39,492 nt of DNA, taken from IMG/VR virus record IMGVR_UViG_3300010158_000154, positions 1 to 39,492 of that record; one strand, given 5' to 3'. Shown here one piece after another: positions 16,983 through 26,701 of the stretch (its first letter is position 1; each line of letters opens with the position of its first letter). Origin of the DNA: a virus. The notes under the pieces were generated by a model. It saw nothing but the letters and a program-made list of their open reading frames with translations. It was not told the origin of the DNA and ran no database searches. A program made the position numbers and the translations under genes.

Positions 16983-18134
16983 ATGGGTAAGTCTAGCGGT
17001 TCACAGACTACAACACAGCAAACCCAACTGCCCCAATGGGTGCAGAATGCGGGGCAAAAGAACCTTAATGCTGCCTATCAGGTTTCAGGAAACATGATGG
17101 GGCCGTATTCGGGGCAACGTGTTGCGGGTATGACTTCTGGCGCTCAAGGCGATATTAACGCCATTCAAAATAACGTTGGCTCTACTAACCCAGCATTTGC
17201 GTATGCACAAGGCGCAGCGGGTGATTTGACTAATTATCAACCCGGTCAGGTAAACGCCGGTTCGCTTCCGCAAACTGACCTAAGCGGGTACATGAACCCG
17301 TACACGCAGAACGTCATCAACTCAGGTTTGCAATCTTTGGATATGCAACGCCAACAGGCTTTGAACGGTATTGGCGATCAAGCGATCCATACCGGTGCCT
17401 TTGGTGGTTCCCGTCAGGGTATTTCCGAAGGTATTACCAACGCGGGCGCTGCCATGCAAGCGGGCAACCTTGCGTCGAACTTGATGAACCAGAATTTCAT
17501 GCAAGCGCAAGGTGCAGCGCAGAATGACCTTAACCGTAATTTCCAAGGTCAAATAGCAAATCAGCAAGCCGGATTATCGGGTGCAGGTATGCGTTTGAAC
17601 GCGGCGAACTCGCTCGGTGCGCTTGCAGGGCAAGGACAAAGTGCTTTCCTTCAAGGAACGGGTGCGGCATTGGCTGGTCAAGGCGCGATCCAACAGCAGA
17701 ACCAAGCACAACTCGACGCACAAAGACAAGCGTACGGCGAACAACAGCAATTCCCATTGCAACAGTTGCAGATTCCGTTGCAAGCCTTGGGTATGACACC
17801 TTACGGTTCGACCACTACTTCTAGCACGCCTACAAGTGGCAGTTCATTCTTGTCGGGCTTTGGCGCGTTGCTTGGTGGTGTTGGGTCGCTCGCGCCGTTC
17901 TTCGGCGCATCAGACGAAAAAATGAAAACCGACATCGAAAAGATGGGCAAAGACCCTGCGTCCGGTTTGGATATGTATGCTTACCGCTATAAGGGCGATC
18001 CAAAGTCTTATCCAAAAGTTGTTGGACCGATGGCGCAGGACATCGAAAAGAAATATCCAGATCAAGTAGTCGATGTAGGCGGTCGCAAAGCTGTTAATCT
18101 GGGCTTTGGGCCAATGGCGAAGGCGTTTAAATAA
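16983..18134 (+). CDS. Virion protein with S74-type C-terminal chaperone segment, 383 aa
   Basis: Residues about 1-290 are Gln/Asn/Ala/Gly-rich, as in internal or ejected virion proteins. The end (about residues 310-383) carries SDEKMKTDI, then YRYKG, then PKVVGPMAQDIEKKYP, the signature of the S74 intramolecular chaperone/peptidase found at fibre C-termini. GAAGGG precedes the ATG. It is either a tail component needing trimerisation or an ejection protein with a borrowed chaperone end. Confidence 0.7.
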   Translation: MGKSSGSQTTTQQTQLPQWVQNAGQKNLNAAYQVSGNMMGPYSGQRVAGMTSGAQGDINAIQNNVGSTNPAFAYAQGAAGDLTNYQPGQVNAGSLPQTDLSGYMNPYTQNVINSGLQSLDMQRQQALNGIGDQAIHTGAFGGSRQGISEGITNAGAAMQAGNLASNLMNQNFMQAQGAAQNDLNRNFQGQIANQQAGLSGAGMRLNAANSLGALAGQGQSAFLQGTGAALAGQGAIQQQNQAQLDAQRQAYGEQQQFPLQQLQIPLQALGMTPYGSTTTSSTPTSGSSFLSGFGALLGGVGSLAPFFGASDEKMKTDIEKMGKDPASGLDMYAYRYKGDPKSYPKVVGPMAQDIEKKYPDQVVDVGGRKAVNLGFGPMAKAFK

Positions 18135-18790
18135 TGGACCAACGCGCACTTCAATATTACCAGTACCTAATTTCCAAAGGTGAATCACCGCAGGTCGCCG
18201 CGGCGATTGTGGGTAATATTGGTCAAGAAAGCGGATTTGATGCAAGTCGTGTTGGCGACAATGGTAATTCTATCGGGCTATTTCAATTCAATAAAAACGG
18301 TGAGCAACCTGCATTGCAAGCGTGGGCTGCGCAAAATAAACGTGATTTAAACGATCCTTATGCCCAATTAGATTTTGTGCGTTCTCAATTACAGTCGCCC
18401 GCTTACTCAAAAGTATACGGGCAAATGCAAGGCGCCCCAGATACAAGTGGGGCAACAAGCGCGTTTATGTTAGGTTACGAACGTCCTAACCCAAAATATG
18501 CTAATCTTGATGCACGTGTAGGATTTGCGAACCAATTTAATGGCGCACCTCCTGCGCAACCTACACCGCAATCGTCGGCACCGCCCGCGCCGCAAGCTAT
18601 GGCACCGACTACGCCGCAAGCACCTACGATAATGGGTCTTTTGCAAGACCCTAAGTTTCAAAAAGGTTTTTCTGGTTTAGCGTCTTTGCTTTCGCCACAG
18701 CCCGAACAACCGCCAGTTGCTTTATCAAACCCTTATCAGCACCGTCCTCAAATGTACGGTAATCAAATGTTTACAGGACTTTTCGGATGA
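18134..18790 (+). CDS. Virion-associated lysozyme (phage tail lysozyme family), 218 aa
   Basis: Residues about 5-135 match the phage tail lysozyme domain: AAAIVGNIGQESGF with catalytic Glu at 32, then NGNSIGLFQF, then PYAQLDFVRSQL. It should open a local hole in peptidoglycan during DNA entry. The C-terminal 80 residues are a Pro/Ala/Gln-rich linker. It is coupled upstream by TAATG and downstream by ATGA, within a run of ejection-type proteins. A role in lysis is less likely because a dedicated endolysin exists. Confidence 0.8.
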   Translation: MDQRALQYYQYLISKGESPQVAAAIVGNIGQESGFDASRVGDNGNSIGLFQFNKNGEQPALQAWAAQNKRDLNDPYAQLDFVRSQLQSPAYSKVYGQMQGAPDTSGATSAFMLGYERPNPKYANLDARVGFANQFNGAPPAQPTPQSSAPPAPQAMAPTTPQAPTIMGLLQDPKFQKGFSGLASLLSPQPEQPPVALSNPYQHRPQMYGNQMFTGLFG

Positions 18791-19347
18791 ACGAGATGTA
18801 TCCAGTAGGTTACGACCCATCAGCAGTTGTTGCCCAAGCGCAAACTTACGCGCCGCAAGTGCCCGCGCAATTTCCTCAAATGACACCCGGTTCATTTGCT
18901 TATCATGGACCAACGCACGCGGCGCTTTCGCAAGCGTTTCAAAATTCTTTGATGAACCAAGCGTATAACCCAGGCTTGCTTTCGGCTCCTTCGGCATCTC
19001 AAATGGGTATTTTATCAAATGATATGCCGCAAGCGACTCCAGTAAGTATGCCTAACACCGGTGGCGGTCCTTTAGGCGCAAACCAATATTATCGTTTGAC
19101 ACCTGAATTTTGGAATAGTGTTTATCAGGCTGCTGCGGCGGCGAAAGACCCTAATACCGCAATGGCGCAAACTGCTCCTAATGTAATGGGCAACGGTAAT
19201 GGCGGCCCTGCCGGTGGCGAATATTCAGGCAATCATGGGTATAGCCCCGATACCGGATATGGTGGGGGTCTAGGCGGTTTATTGGGCGGGATGCTTGGTA
19301 GGGGCGATACCGGATTAGGCGGGCAGCTTGGTCAAAGTATGTATTGA
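18787..19347 (+). CDS. Low-complexity virion protein, 186 aa
   Basis: The protein is rich in Pro, Gln, Ala, Asn and Gly, with a Gly-rich C-terminus containing GGGLGGLLGGMLG. It is coupled by ATGA to the virion lysozyme gene. It likely belongs to the ejected internal set, but no domain is recognised. Confidence 0.55.
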   Translation: MNEMYPVGYDPSAVVAQAQTYAPQVPAQFPQMTPGSFAYHGPTHAALSQAFQNSLMNQAYNPGLLSAPSASQMGILSNDMPQATPVSMPNTGGGPLGANQYYRLTPEFWNSVYQAAAAAKDPNTAMAQTAPNVMGNGNGGPAGGEYSGNHGYSPDTGYGGGLGGLLGGMLGRGDTGLGGQLGQSMY

Positions 19348-19360
19348 AGGATAAACTAAA

Positions 19361-21520
19361 ATGACTGATGTATCCTCTTCAACTTCCGATCAATCGTACT
19401 TGGATTGGCTCAAGCGAACGCTTGGTCTTTCCGCTGCGCAGCCGCAAGGCGATTTAAGTATGTCGCCATCGGCTTCGCCAGCCGCGCAACCGCAAGTTGC
19501 TCTTTCTCCGCAACAATCTCTTCTTACAAAACTTTTTTCTGGTTATTCAACCGCAGAAAGCGCATCGCCGGGCACAACTCTGCAATCGGATTATAACCCA
19601 GTAAATAACCCGCAATCAATGTGGGCGGATACTGAAACAAATGTTCCTAAAACTCCAGAACAATTAAAGCGTGAACTTGACCGTGCATATGAAGTAAGTC
19701 ATCAAAAATTAGGAAGTATGGGCGCAGAGCCAACAGACGCAATAACTCAAGCACAAAAGTTGTTGGCTAAACAAAATTCACAAACACCGATGAGTTCTTT
19801 GCCTTATGCTGTTAATCCGTCTGTTGGCGTAAGCGCGATGGATACGGCTCCGGCTATTCAAAGTGCACTTACATCAAATCTTGGTATTTCTTCACCAGAA
19901 TCGGCTCTTCAAACTGCATTAGGGCAATCTAATTATTCCCCAATGTCAAATATGCCTTACGCAACTCTTGGTGAAATAACTCCACCATCAGCCCCCGCGC
20001 AAATAAGCGCAACGCCAATGTTCGATTTGCGCGGAGCGGGAATACAGGCACCTGTTTCCGCTCCAGTTACTTCTACACCTGCTACAATGGCGGATAGTGG
20101 TACAACCCAAAGCGGCGCGGCTACGGGCGGTGCGGCGGGCGGTAATTTTTTGTCAAACATTTTTGGTGGTGGCGGTGATCCGCAAGCGATCAACCCAAGC
20201 ACCGGTTTGACCAACGCGCAAACGCGGTTGATGATGTTCAATAATATGGCGAACCTTGGGTTCAAGTTAGCCGCTGCTGGACAACAAATGACTCCTTCGC
20301 AACGTGCGCAAATTATCGGCAGTATGGGTGAAGGTTTAACTACGCCGCAAGCTATTTCGGCGATGCAGACGCAATTGCTTCAGCAACAAAAAATGTCGCG
20401 TGAAAACGCGCAACAAACCAATCTCGCCAAGATCATGCAGTCGCCAGAGTTCCAAACTCAATTCAAAGATATGTCGCCGCAGTATCAAGCACTCGCGAAA
20501 GCGGCAGCGGCTTCCGGCGACATCAATGGTGTTATGGGTCTTATTGAAAAGTCGCAACCACAATTTGCAAATGGCATGATTATCAACCGCCAAGCCGGGA
20601 TCGCAACTGATACAATCAGCAACCAAAGTTTTGATCTTAATACCGGTAAGCCAATTACTACGCCCGCCAACACTGCGGAAACTGGTAACGCAAAACCTCA
20701 AGATTATGCGCAATACGGCATTCCAAAAGATGTTCGTGTAAATTCGCAATATTTTGATAGCCTATCGGATGAATACAAACAACGCCTTTCCAAGGTTGCG
20801 GCGGGTTCGGATACTCTTTCTGGCGCTGCGCGTGGAAACGCCGGAATGATGCAACGTATGCAAATGGATATGTACCGCGCATTTCCTGATTATAATCCAC
20901 TCGAAGCGCAAAACCGCGCCGCAATCAGCAAAAGTTTTGCCAAGAGTGACAATCTTAAAAGCCTTTACGGGCAGAGCACAACGTTGGGTACATTTGCCCA
21001 ACATGAAGTTGGCGTATTGGATAAAGCTGAAAAACTTGGTAACGGACCGCTTCCAGCATTCGACGCGGTGCGCAACGAGTTTCTTAACGCAAGCGGCGAC
21101 CCGCGTGTCGCAAACTTTAATACCGAACTTCATATGCTCCAAGGTGAAGTTGGTAAAATGGTTCGCGCAGGTGTTCTTACCGATCAAGAACAGTCATCGC
21201 TAAATTCAAACATATCGGCTGCCAAATCGCCGGAACAAATTCGTGGAGTGCTTGACGCATACCATGAACTTGTAAACGGAAGGATTAACGCTGTCGATTC
21301 ATCTACCCAACGAGTGATGGGTGATTTTTATGATCCAAAAAAGCACAGCTTAATTACGCCAGAAACTCAGAAAATGTTTGACAAATATAACAGCAATGAT
21401 TGGGGCCGCCCAAAAACTCAAACTTCTTCTGGCGCACCGGCTGTCGGAGCGGTGCTTAAAGGTTACAAATTCAAAGGTGGAAATCCTGCTGACAAGAATA
21501 ATTGGGAACCGGCGCAATGA
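19361..21520 (+). CDS. Putative internal virion (ejection) protein, 719 aa
   Basis: The N-terminal 300 residues are Ser/Pro/Gln-rich and disordered, with a short Gly-rich stretch. The C-terminal half is helical with Gln-rich coiled segments. Its size, composition and position between the virion lysozyme and another large helical protein fit the internal core or ejection proteins of podoviruses. AAGGA stands before the ATG, and the stop is coupled to the next gene by ATGA. This is inferred from context. Confidence 0.6.
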   Translation: MTDVSSSTSDQSYLDWLKRTLGLSAAQPQGDLSMSPSASPAAQPQVALSPQQSLLTKLFSGYSTAESASPGTTLQSDYNPVNNPQSMWADTETNVPKTPEQLKRELDRAYEVSHQKLGSMGAEPTDAITQAQKLLAKQNSQTPMSSLPYAVNPSVGVSAMDTAPAIQSALTSNLGISSPESALQTALGQSNYSPMSNMPYATLGEITPPSAPAQISATPMFDLRGAGIQAPVSAPVTSTPATMADSGTTQSGAATGGAAGGNFLSNIFGGGGDPQAINPSTGLTNAQTRLMMFNNMANLGFKLAAAGQQMTPSQRAQIIGSMGEGLTTPQAISAMQTQLLQQQKMSRENAQQTNLAKIMQSPEFQTQFKDMSPQYQALAKAAAASGDINGVMGLIEKSQPQFANGMIINRQAGIATDTISNQSFDLNTGKPITTPANTAETGNAKPQDYAQYGIPKDVRVNSQYFDSLSDEYKQRLSKVAAGSDTLSGAARGNAGMMQRMQMDMYRAFPDYNPLEAQNRAAISKSFAKSDNLKSLYGQSTTLGTFAQHEVGVLDKAEKLGNGPLPAFDAVRNEFLNASGDPRVANFNTELHMLQGEVGKMVRAGVLTDQEQSSLNSNISAAKSPEQIRGVLDAYHELVNGRINAVDSSTQRVMGDFYDPKKHSLITPETQKMFDKYNSNDWGRPKTQTSSGAPAVGAVLKGYKFKGGNPADKNNWEPAQ

Positions 21521-23049
21521 GTGGTCCTTGGGAAGATTTTGCTCCTGCTACTAATACAAGTGGTCCTTGGAACGATTTCGTTCCTAAGAACAATCAAGCG
21601 AATCAACGTGTTCAAGCCCAAAATTGGTCAGACGTTCCAATCGCTGCGTTAAAAAACGCGCCAGCGAGCGCGATGGAGTTCGGTCAAAATTTAATTCAGC
21701 CGTTTATGCACCCGATTCAAACCGCCGAAAATATCGGTGCGTTGGGCAAAGGTCTTTATTCCAAAGCCGAAGGTGCTTTGGGCTATGAGCAGAACCCTGA
21801 ACAAAAGGCTCAAGTCGAAGCACCCGCAAATGCTGTCGGCGATTTTTTCGCACAACGTTACGGTGGTTTAGAAAACCTAAAGAAAACAATGTCGGAAGAC
21901 CCAATTGGTTTTCTCGGCGATGCGGCAACAATCTTAACCGGTGGTGAACTCGCTGCTGGTCGTGTGCCTGGCATTATTGGAGAAACCGCCCGCGCGGCAG
22001 GTACGGTAGGAAGTGCAATTGATCCTCTTACTAACGCCGCCCGCGTTGCAGGAGTAGGCGGGAAGGTTGCCGCCAAGAGCCTTGGCTTAACAACCGGTGT
22101 AGGCGGCGAAGCTGTCGAACAAGCTTTTAAAGCAGGGCGAAATGGTAGAACTGCGTTCCTAGAACAGATGCGCGGTGAAGGCGATGCTAGTAACCTTGTA
22201 GATATGGCGCTAAAACACGTTGAAGATTTACGCGCTACAAGACAAGCCGATTACCTCGCAAATACCACAGAACTTCGCGCAGGTGGCGGAGCGGGAAAAT
22301 TAAGTGTGGCTCCGATTGATAAGGCGTTTAATGACGCGGAGTCCGTGTTTAAACAAGGCAACTTTGTTAAGAATACCGCCGCACAAGCGGTGCATGAAGA
22401 AATCGGAAACGTAATCGCTGATTGGAAAGCCGCAAATCCAAAACCTACGCCTATGGATTACGATGCGCTTAAACAACGTATTGGCAGCATTGACGCGTCT
22501 AATCCTGCTGCAGAAGCCGTGCGTACGCAGGTTTATAACTCAATCCAAAAGCAACTCGCGATTCATACCCCGCAATATGCTAAAGCTATGCAAGGTTACG
22601 CAGACGCGTCAGATAATCTGATGCAACTCCGCAAAACCTTTTCGCTTGGAAAAAACGTATCGACTGATACCGCCTCTCGCAAAATCTTGTCAATTCTTCG
22701 CGACAACGTAAACACCAATTTCGGGCAGAGGGCGGCGTTGGGGCGACAGATCGCTGAGTCTAATCCTGATTTCTTTCCAGCTATCGCTGGACAAACGATG
22801 CGAAGCATAGAGCCAAGGGGATTGAGCCGTGTAGTTGCGGGTGAAGGCTTGTTGCATTTGTTAGGCAATCCGGCGGGACTACCAGGAGCCGCTGCGTATC
22901 TAGCCGCATCTTCGCCTCGTCTCGTAGGCGAAACCGCTTATAAAGCCGGTCAAGCCGCCAGTATGCTGCCATCGCCTACTACCTTAAATATGTTGCAACA
23001 AATTGGTCGTATAGATCGTAATCAGTTCCCTGGCTTATTAGGACAATAA
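21517..23049 (+). CDS. Putative internal virion (ejection) protein, 510 aa
   Basis: The start is set at the ATG in the ATGA overlap (21517); five upstream codons are open but unlikely. The N-terminus has two related motifs, SGPWEDFAP and SGPWNDFVP, seen at the start of many phage ejection proteins. The rest is long amphipathic helices with Ala/Gly-rich hydrophobic patches (about residues 135-185 and 440-500) that could insert into membranes. It is likely ejected with the DNA. Confidence 0.65.
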   Translation: MSGPWEDFAPATNTSGPWNDFVPKNNQANQRVQAQNWSDVPIAALKNAPASAMEFGQNLIQPFMHPIQTAENIGALGKGLYSKAEGALGYEQNPEQKAQVEAPANAVGDFFAQRYGGLENLKKTMSEDPIGFLGDAATILTGGELAAGRVPGIIGETARAAGTVGSAIDPLTNAARVAGVGGKVAAKSLGLTTGVGGEAVEQAFKAGRNGRTAFLEQMRGEGDASNLVDMALKHVEDLRATRQADYLANTTELRAGGGAGKLSVAPIDKAFNDAESVFKQGNFVKNTAAQAVHEEIGNVIADWKAANPKPTPMDYDALKQRIGSIDASNPAAEAVRTQVYNSIQKQLAIHTPQYAKAMQGYADASDNLMQLRKTFSLGKNVSTDTASRKILSILRDNVNTNFGQRAALGRQIAESNPDFFPAIAGQTMRSIEPRGLSRVVAGEGLLHLLGNPAGLPGAAAYLAASSPRLVGETAYKAGQAASMLPSPTTLNMLQQIGRIDRNQFPGLLGQ

Positions 23050-23051
23050 CC

Positions 23052-23456
23052 ATGAATCCTCTCGACCTTATTTCCGGCTTAACTCCGATTGTTTCAAAAG
23101 TGCTCGATTTAATTCCTGATGCAAATGCCAAGGCACGAGCCGAAGCACAGATGCAGACAGAATTGCTCAAGTACGCTGCCGAGCAATCGGCGCAACAGTC
23201 GGAAGTCAATAAGGTTGAGGCGGCTAACGCTAATGTATTCGTAAGTGGATGGCGACCTGCTATCGGCTGGACTTGCGCATTGGCGTTCATGTTCATGTAT
23301 GTCGTGGCTCCGCTCGCAACTTGGGTGGCGGCGTTTTTTAACCATATTGTTCCGATTCCGCAGTTCGATACTAATGCACTTATGTCTCTCACCACGGGTA
23401 TGCTAGGCCTTGGCGCGATGCGTTCCTTTGATAAAAAGCAAGGAACATCAAAATGA
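23052..23456 (+). CDS. Holin, GTA-type three-helix family, 134 aa
   Basis: It forms the membrane lesion that lets the endolysin reach the cell wall. The SGWRPAIGWTCALAF segment near residues 66-80 is the hallmark of the GTA_holin_3TM family, followed by a second hydrophobic helix (VVAPLATWVAAFF) and a third near residues 110-123. The N-terminal helix is charged. AGGA precedes the ATG, and ATGA couples it to the next gene. The family is best known from alphaproteobacterial gene-transfer agents, a weak hint to the host. Confidence 0.85.
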   Translation: MNPLDLISGLTPIVSKVLDLIPDANAKARAEAQMQTELLKYAAEQSAQQSEVNKVEAANANVFVSGWRPAIGWTCALAFMFMYVVAPLATWVAAFFNHIVPIPQFDTNALMSLTTGMLGLGAMRSFDKKQGTSK

Positions 23457-23662
23457 GTGATGATGTGCAGCGTGATCTAGGTCGTCTTGAGGCAGAAGTA
23501 TCTGCGTTAAAATTCAGCATGGATTTAATGCGGGCTGATCTTAAAGAAATTAAAGATGCTTTCCACGAGATGAAAGGCGGCACTCGCGTTTTTATGGGTG
23601 TTGCGGCTGTATTGGGGTCAATGGCTACGCTTGTGATTAATTGGTTCCTAGGTAAACACTAA
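23453..23662 (+). CDS. Small coiled-coil membrane protein (lysis accessory), 69 aa
   Basis: Residues 1-42 form a charged coiled coil and residues about 45-65 a membrane helix (VFMGVAAVLGSMATLVINWF), the organisation of XhlA-like hemolysin or holin-partner proteins. It overlaps the holin by ATGA and the next gene by TAATG. It may tune lysis timing. Confidence 0.7.
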   Translation: MSDDVQRDLGRLEAEVSALKFSMDLMRADLKEIKDAFHEMKGGTRVFMGVAAVLGSMATLVINWFLGKH

Positions 23663-24117
23663 TGGACCCGATTACGATCCTAATGGGGGCAAAGGCCGCA
23701 TTTACGGGGATTCAAACCGCCGTAAAATATGGCAAAGACTTGCAATCCATGATCGGGGACGTATCCAAATTATTGGGCGCTGCGGGACAATTGACCAAAA
23801 TTGCGGCGGCATCAAAAGGTACTTGGGGTAATACCGCCAGTGCCGAAGAACTTGCGTTAAAGGCGTTCACCGCCCGTAAGCAAGTTGAGCAAATGCAACA
23901 AGACGTAAAGAATATGATTACCGGCGAATACGGTCCAAGTGCTTGGGATGAAATTGTCGGTGAAATTAACCAAATAAAAAAAGAACAAAAACTTGCTGCT
24001 AAACACGCGGCGGAATCAAAAGCCGAACAGATTAAGCTAAACTTAGTAATTGGATTAGGGCTAACTGTCCTAATCCTTATCTTTACATTTATTAGTACGG
24101 TTATTTCTCTACATTAA
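23662..24117 (+). CDS. C-terminally anchored membrane protein, 151 aa
   Basis: A helical, Lys/Ala-rich body is followed by one clear C-terminal membrane helix (residues about 128-148, containing GLGLTVLILIFTFIS). It is the last gene of the late operon and sits with the holin, so it may help in lysis, possibly like a spanin or antiholin. No lipobox partner gene was found, and the function is not established. Confidence 0.6.
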   Translation: MDPITILMGAKAAFTGIQTAVKYGKDLQSMIGDVSKLLGAAGQLTKIAAASKGTWGNTASAEELALKAFTARKQVEQMQQDVKNMITGEYGPSAWDEIVGEINQIKKEQKLAAKHAAESKAEQIKLNLVIGLGLTVLILIFTFISTVISLH

Positions 24118-24220
24118 AAAACGCAATAATTACTTGCGCCAATGTATTGGCTTCGATCTCTCCTAATCCATACTCACGAAGAAGATTAACAAGCCGTTTA
24201 ACCCGCAGGTCATCCAACAT
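24101..24220 (-). CDS. Small hypothetical protein after the primase gene, 39 aa
   Basis: The ATG lies inside the primase-helicase stop region (11-nt overlap ending in TGA), the same kind of overlap used throughout this operon. The 39-residue product starts MLDDLRVKRL and ends FFNVEK, with helical, acidic and basic patches. Its end overlaps the tail of the convergent late operon by 17 bp. It is the last gene of the early - strand block, and its function is unknown. Confidence 0.55.
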   Translation of the reverse strand: MLDDLRVKRLVNLLREYGLGEIEANTLAQVIIAFFNVEK

Positions 24221-26648
24221 TGCTTAACTTCTTTTCTTTCTCGGCTTGATACCGTGCGCGGATTAGTTCTGCATCGCCTTCGGCAAGTACCTTTGTGCGA
24301 CACCAAACATTTTGGCTATTAGATTTTTCTCCGAGGCGAAGCATCTTCTCGCGATAATGCCAACCCGCGAACTTTAGCGCCTTTGATACCTGTGCTTGCG
24401 AACGCATAGTGTCTCGTATCCGAGCTGGGAAATTAAAGTCAGTTGAAATCTGGTCAAGAATATCCTTAATAACCACAACTGAACGACCAATAAGATAAGT
24501 GTCGCGCATCCACAACGTATAATATGGCTGGGACTCTTCAATCATCCGTTGCTTGGCTTCATTGAAACGAGGACGCGCATCTGGGTTAAAATGGGCGATG
24601 TCACGCTTCCGCAGCCAATTAAATACCTTTTGCCAGCCCATTTGCTTTTCATAGAACGTCTGGGATAAATGCTCGTAATAATCGTGATCACGGGGTTCTG
24701 CGTAAGAGTGCATGACAAAAAACCGGCGGTCATCAGCGGATAAGTTAAGCGCGTCTGAATGGTTGGAGAAGAAGATCAAATTGACTACGTTTGGAACTTC
24801 ATAAGGCTGCTCAAATTTCCGCTCAATCGTCACCGTGTCGGACACTGTACCGGCAATAACAGCTTTCATTCTCTCGTAAATGTCCGTGCGGTCAGTGCGA
24901 GAAACTTCTTCAACGATTACCAGTTCTTTTTCCCAGAAGTCGATGAAGTTTCCATTCAAACGTTCCGGCTGCACGGTCTGGGCGTTGGTACGTTCTCCCA
25001 ATCCTTTGACGATAGGACGCAAAAACAAATCCTTACCTACGCCCTGATTGCCGATGATAATCGGTGCCCAACGGATTTTACGACCGCGATACTGCGCAAC
25101 GTGCGCCAAGAAATCCAAAAGATATTCGCGATCTTCGACGTTTTCAAAAAGGTATTCGACGTGGTCGAGCCAAGGTCTAATATCGTCATCCGTTGCGACA
25201 AATACTGGCACATCTCGCGCCGTCCACTTGTTGAAGAAAAAGTTCGAAACACCGTTAAATTCCCATGTCACCATTTGCGGTTGACCGGGAAGATAGGTCA
25301 TACCACTAACGGTTTGAGCGCGGGTAGAGTTCAGCAATAAGTTCGACGCAGTTTTAATACCTGTCGCACCGGTTGGCGCGATCATTACACCCAAATGCGG
25401 TGCTTGGTTAAAAGCGGATACGTCATATTGAATTTTTGATTCCTTGTCGATCCAACGCTTTGCAAAGGGCCAATATACTACCCTGCGCGATAAGGCTTCC
25501 AAACGTTCTGCGTTCTCGTCTAACGCGGTTTGGGCTACTGTAATAACTTCTTCGGCGGACGCTACGCTATCTTTAAAATCTTCCTGCGCATCGCCTACAA
25601 ACCCGTATTTCCGAGCCATACCAAATAGCCGCTCCGGTCCGACACGCACATGCGTCAATGACCGAAGTACGCTATTAACGTAGTCTGGCTCCGCCCAATC
25701 TTGCGCGGTAGCCCATTGGATTACCTCGCTTACGACTTCAGGACGTTGACTATCACGACCTGCGGCTGCGCTAAACGCTGCCAATAACCCGACTAAATCT
25801 TCGCGCATAGGAAGTGTGTCTTCATTATTTGGAATTGCGCGGAGTGCATCCAACGCCGTTTCGACCGAAACAATTGGCTCCAAATCTTTTACCGCGTGAC
25901 CTATACCACCGGCAGATGGACGAAGGCGGATGTCGGTCGTAATCTTCCAGCCCCGCGCTAAAATTTCTCCCGCCAGTACGTCCATAAAGTTCCGCACGTC
26001 CTGCGCGGTAATCTTGGTTAAGCTGTCCGCGCTCCACGTTGCAAGGTCTGCTCCTTCTCGCCATTCGTACGACACGCCGCTAGGGTGCACGCCATTAATA
26101 AGATACTGTTGCCCCGCGCCAAGAATTTCGACCGCGTGTGTACGCGTGCCGTCCTCGAATACCAACCGCATCTTGCGGATCGGTTCTTCGCCTATCTTTC
26201 GGAACACTAGCAAAGCACGCGGCGCACCTGCTCGGACACGCACAGGGGCGTGACCAAGATGAAAGTTTGCCAAGCCTTCTACCAGATCACGCGCCTCTTC
26301 TGAGTCCACGTCAATATCGACTGCGGGCCAATTCTCGGCGCGAAGCCCTACGTTGTCGGTGGGCCACGACTGCGCGGCGTTGAGCAAATTGTCTGGCAAA
26401 CCCATCGTGGGCCATGCGCCGGTTAAGCCAAACCAAATGTTCGAGCGAAAGTCATACCGACCTGGAACTTTCCCAATTTGGGAACTATCGACCGCCGACT
26501 TCGGCGACAGAGCCGCGCCTGGCGGGATGATCGGCAACAAATCTTTTGCGGGTAATTGACCGCGCTGAATAAAAGGAAGTGTGGCTTTTGCAAAAGAAGG
26601 CTTGTGCGCTAATAAATTTTCTGACATATCTGCCTCGTTGTTACTCAT
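24210..26648 (-). CDS. Primase-polymerase / SF3-type helicase, 812 aa
   Basis: This is a replicative primase fused to a helicase. The N-terminal PrimPol-type domain has the metal-binding AVDIDVD (D111 and D113), and a following beta segment includes HAVEILGAGQQYLINGVHPSG. The C-terminal domain has a Walker A GNQGVGKD near residue 535, a Walker B-like LVIVEEVSR, and a sensor region FFSNHSDALNL ending in DDRRFF, typical of phage/plasmid superfamily 3 helicases. The start is fixed by GGAGAGAGACA before the ATG. It lies downstream of the polymerase block and should prime and unwind the phage genome. Confidence 0.85.
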   Translation of the reverse strand: MSNNEADMSENLLAHKPSFAKATLPFIQRGQLPAKDLLPIIPPGAALSPKSAVDSSQIGKVPGRYDFRSNIWFGLTGAWPTMGLPDNLLNAAQSWPTDNVGLRAENWPAVDIDVDSEEARDLVEGLANFHLGHAPVRVRAGAPRALLVFRKIGEEPIRKMRLVFEDGTRTHAVEILGAGQQYLINGVHPSGVSYEWREGADLATWSADSLTKITAQDVRNFMDVLAGEILARGWKITTDIRLRPSAGGIGHAVKDLEPIVSVETALDALRAIPNNEDTLPMREDLVGLLAAFSAAAGRDSQRPEVVSEVIQWATAQDWAEPDYVNSVLRSLTHVRVGPERLFGMARKYGFVGDAQEDFKDSVASAEEVITVAQTALDENAERLEALSRRVVYWPFAKRWIDKESKIQYDVSAFNQAPHLGVMIAPTGATGIKTASNLLLNSTRAQTVSGMTYLPGQPQMVTWEFNGVSNFFFNKWTARDVPVFVATDDDIRPWLDHVEYLFENVEDREYLLDFLAHVAQYRGRKIRWAPIIIGNQGVGKDLFLRPIVKGLGERTNAQTVQPERLNGNFIDFWEKELVIVEEVSRTDRTDIYERMKAVIAGTVSDTVTIERKFEQPYEVPNVVNLIFFSNHSDALNLSADDRRFFVMHSYAEPRDHDYYEHLSQTFYEKQMGWQKVFNWLRKRDIAHFNPDARPRFNEAKQRMIEESQPYYTLWMRDTYLIGRSVVVIKDILDQISTDFNFPARIRDTMRSQAQVSKALKFAGWHYREKMLRLGEKSNSQNVWCRTKVLAEGDAELIRARYQAEKEKKLSNVG

Positions 26649-26668
26649 TGTCTCTCTCCATCTCTGTG

Positions 26669-26701
26669 CCCCGGCAGTTGCTCCACTGCCGGGGTTTTTT
26701 T
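26669..26701 (+). terminator. Strong rho-independent terminator on the + strand
   Basis: A perfect 10-bp stem CCCCGGCAGT (26669-26678) / ACTGCCGGGG (26685-26694) with a 6-nt loop is followed by T7 (26695-26701). It works only on + strand transcripts. The early genes here are on the - strand, so it probably stops late read-through or an antisense RNA. On the - strand it is a hairpin in the leader of the primase gene. Confidence 0.85.

Noticed and set aside
24118-24210. A strong bidirectional terminator between the convergent late and early blocks
   Set aside because: Only short 5-6 bp inverted repeats without T runs are visible, and the stretch is occupied by a 39-codon - strand gene.
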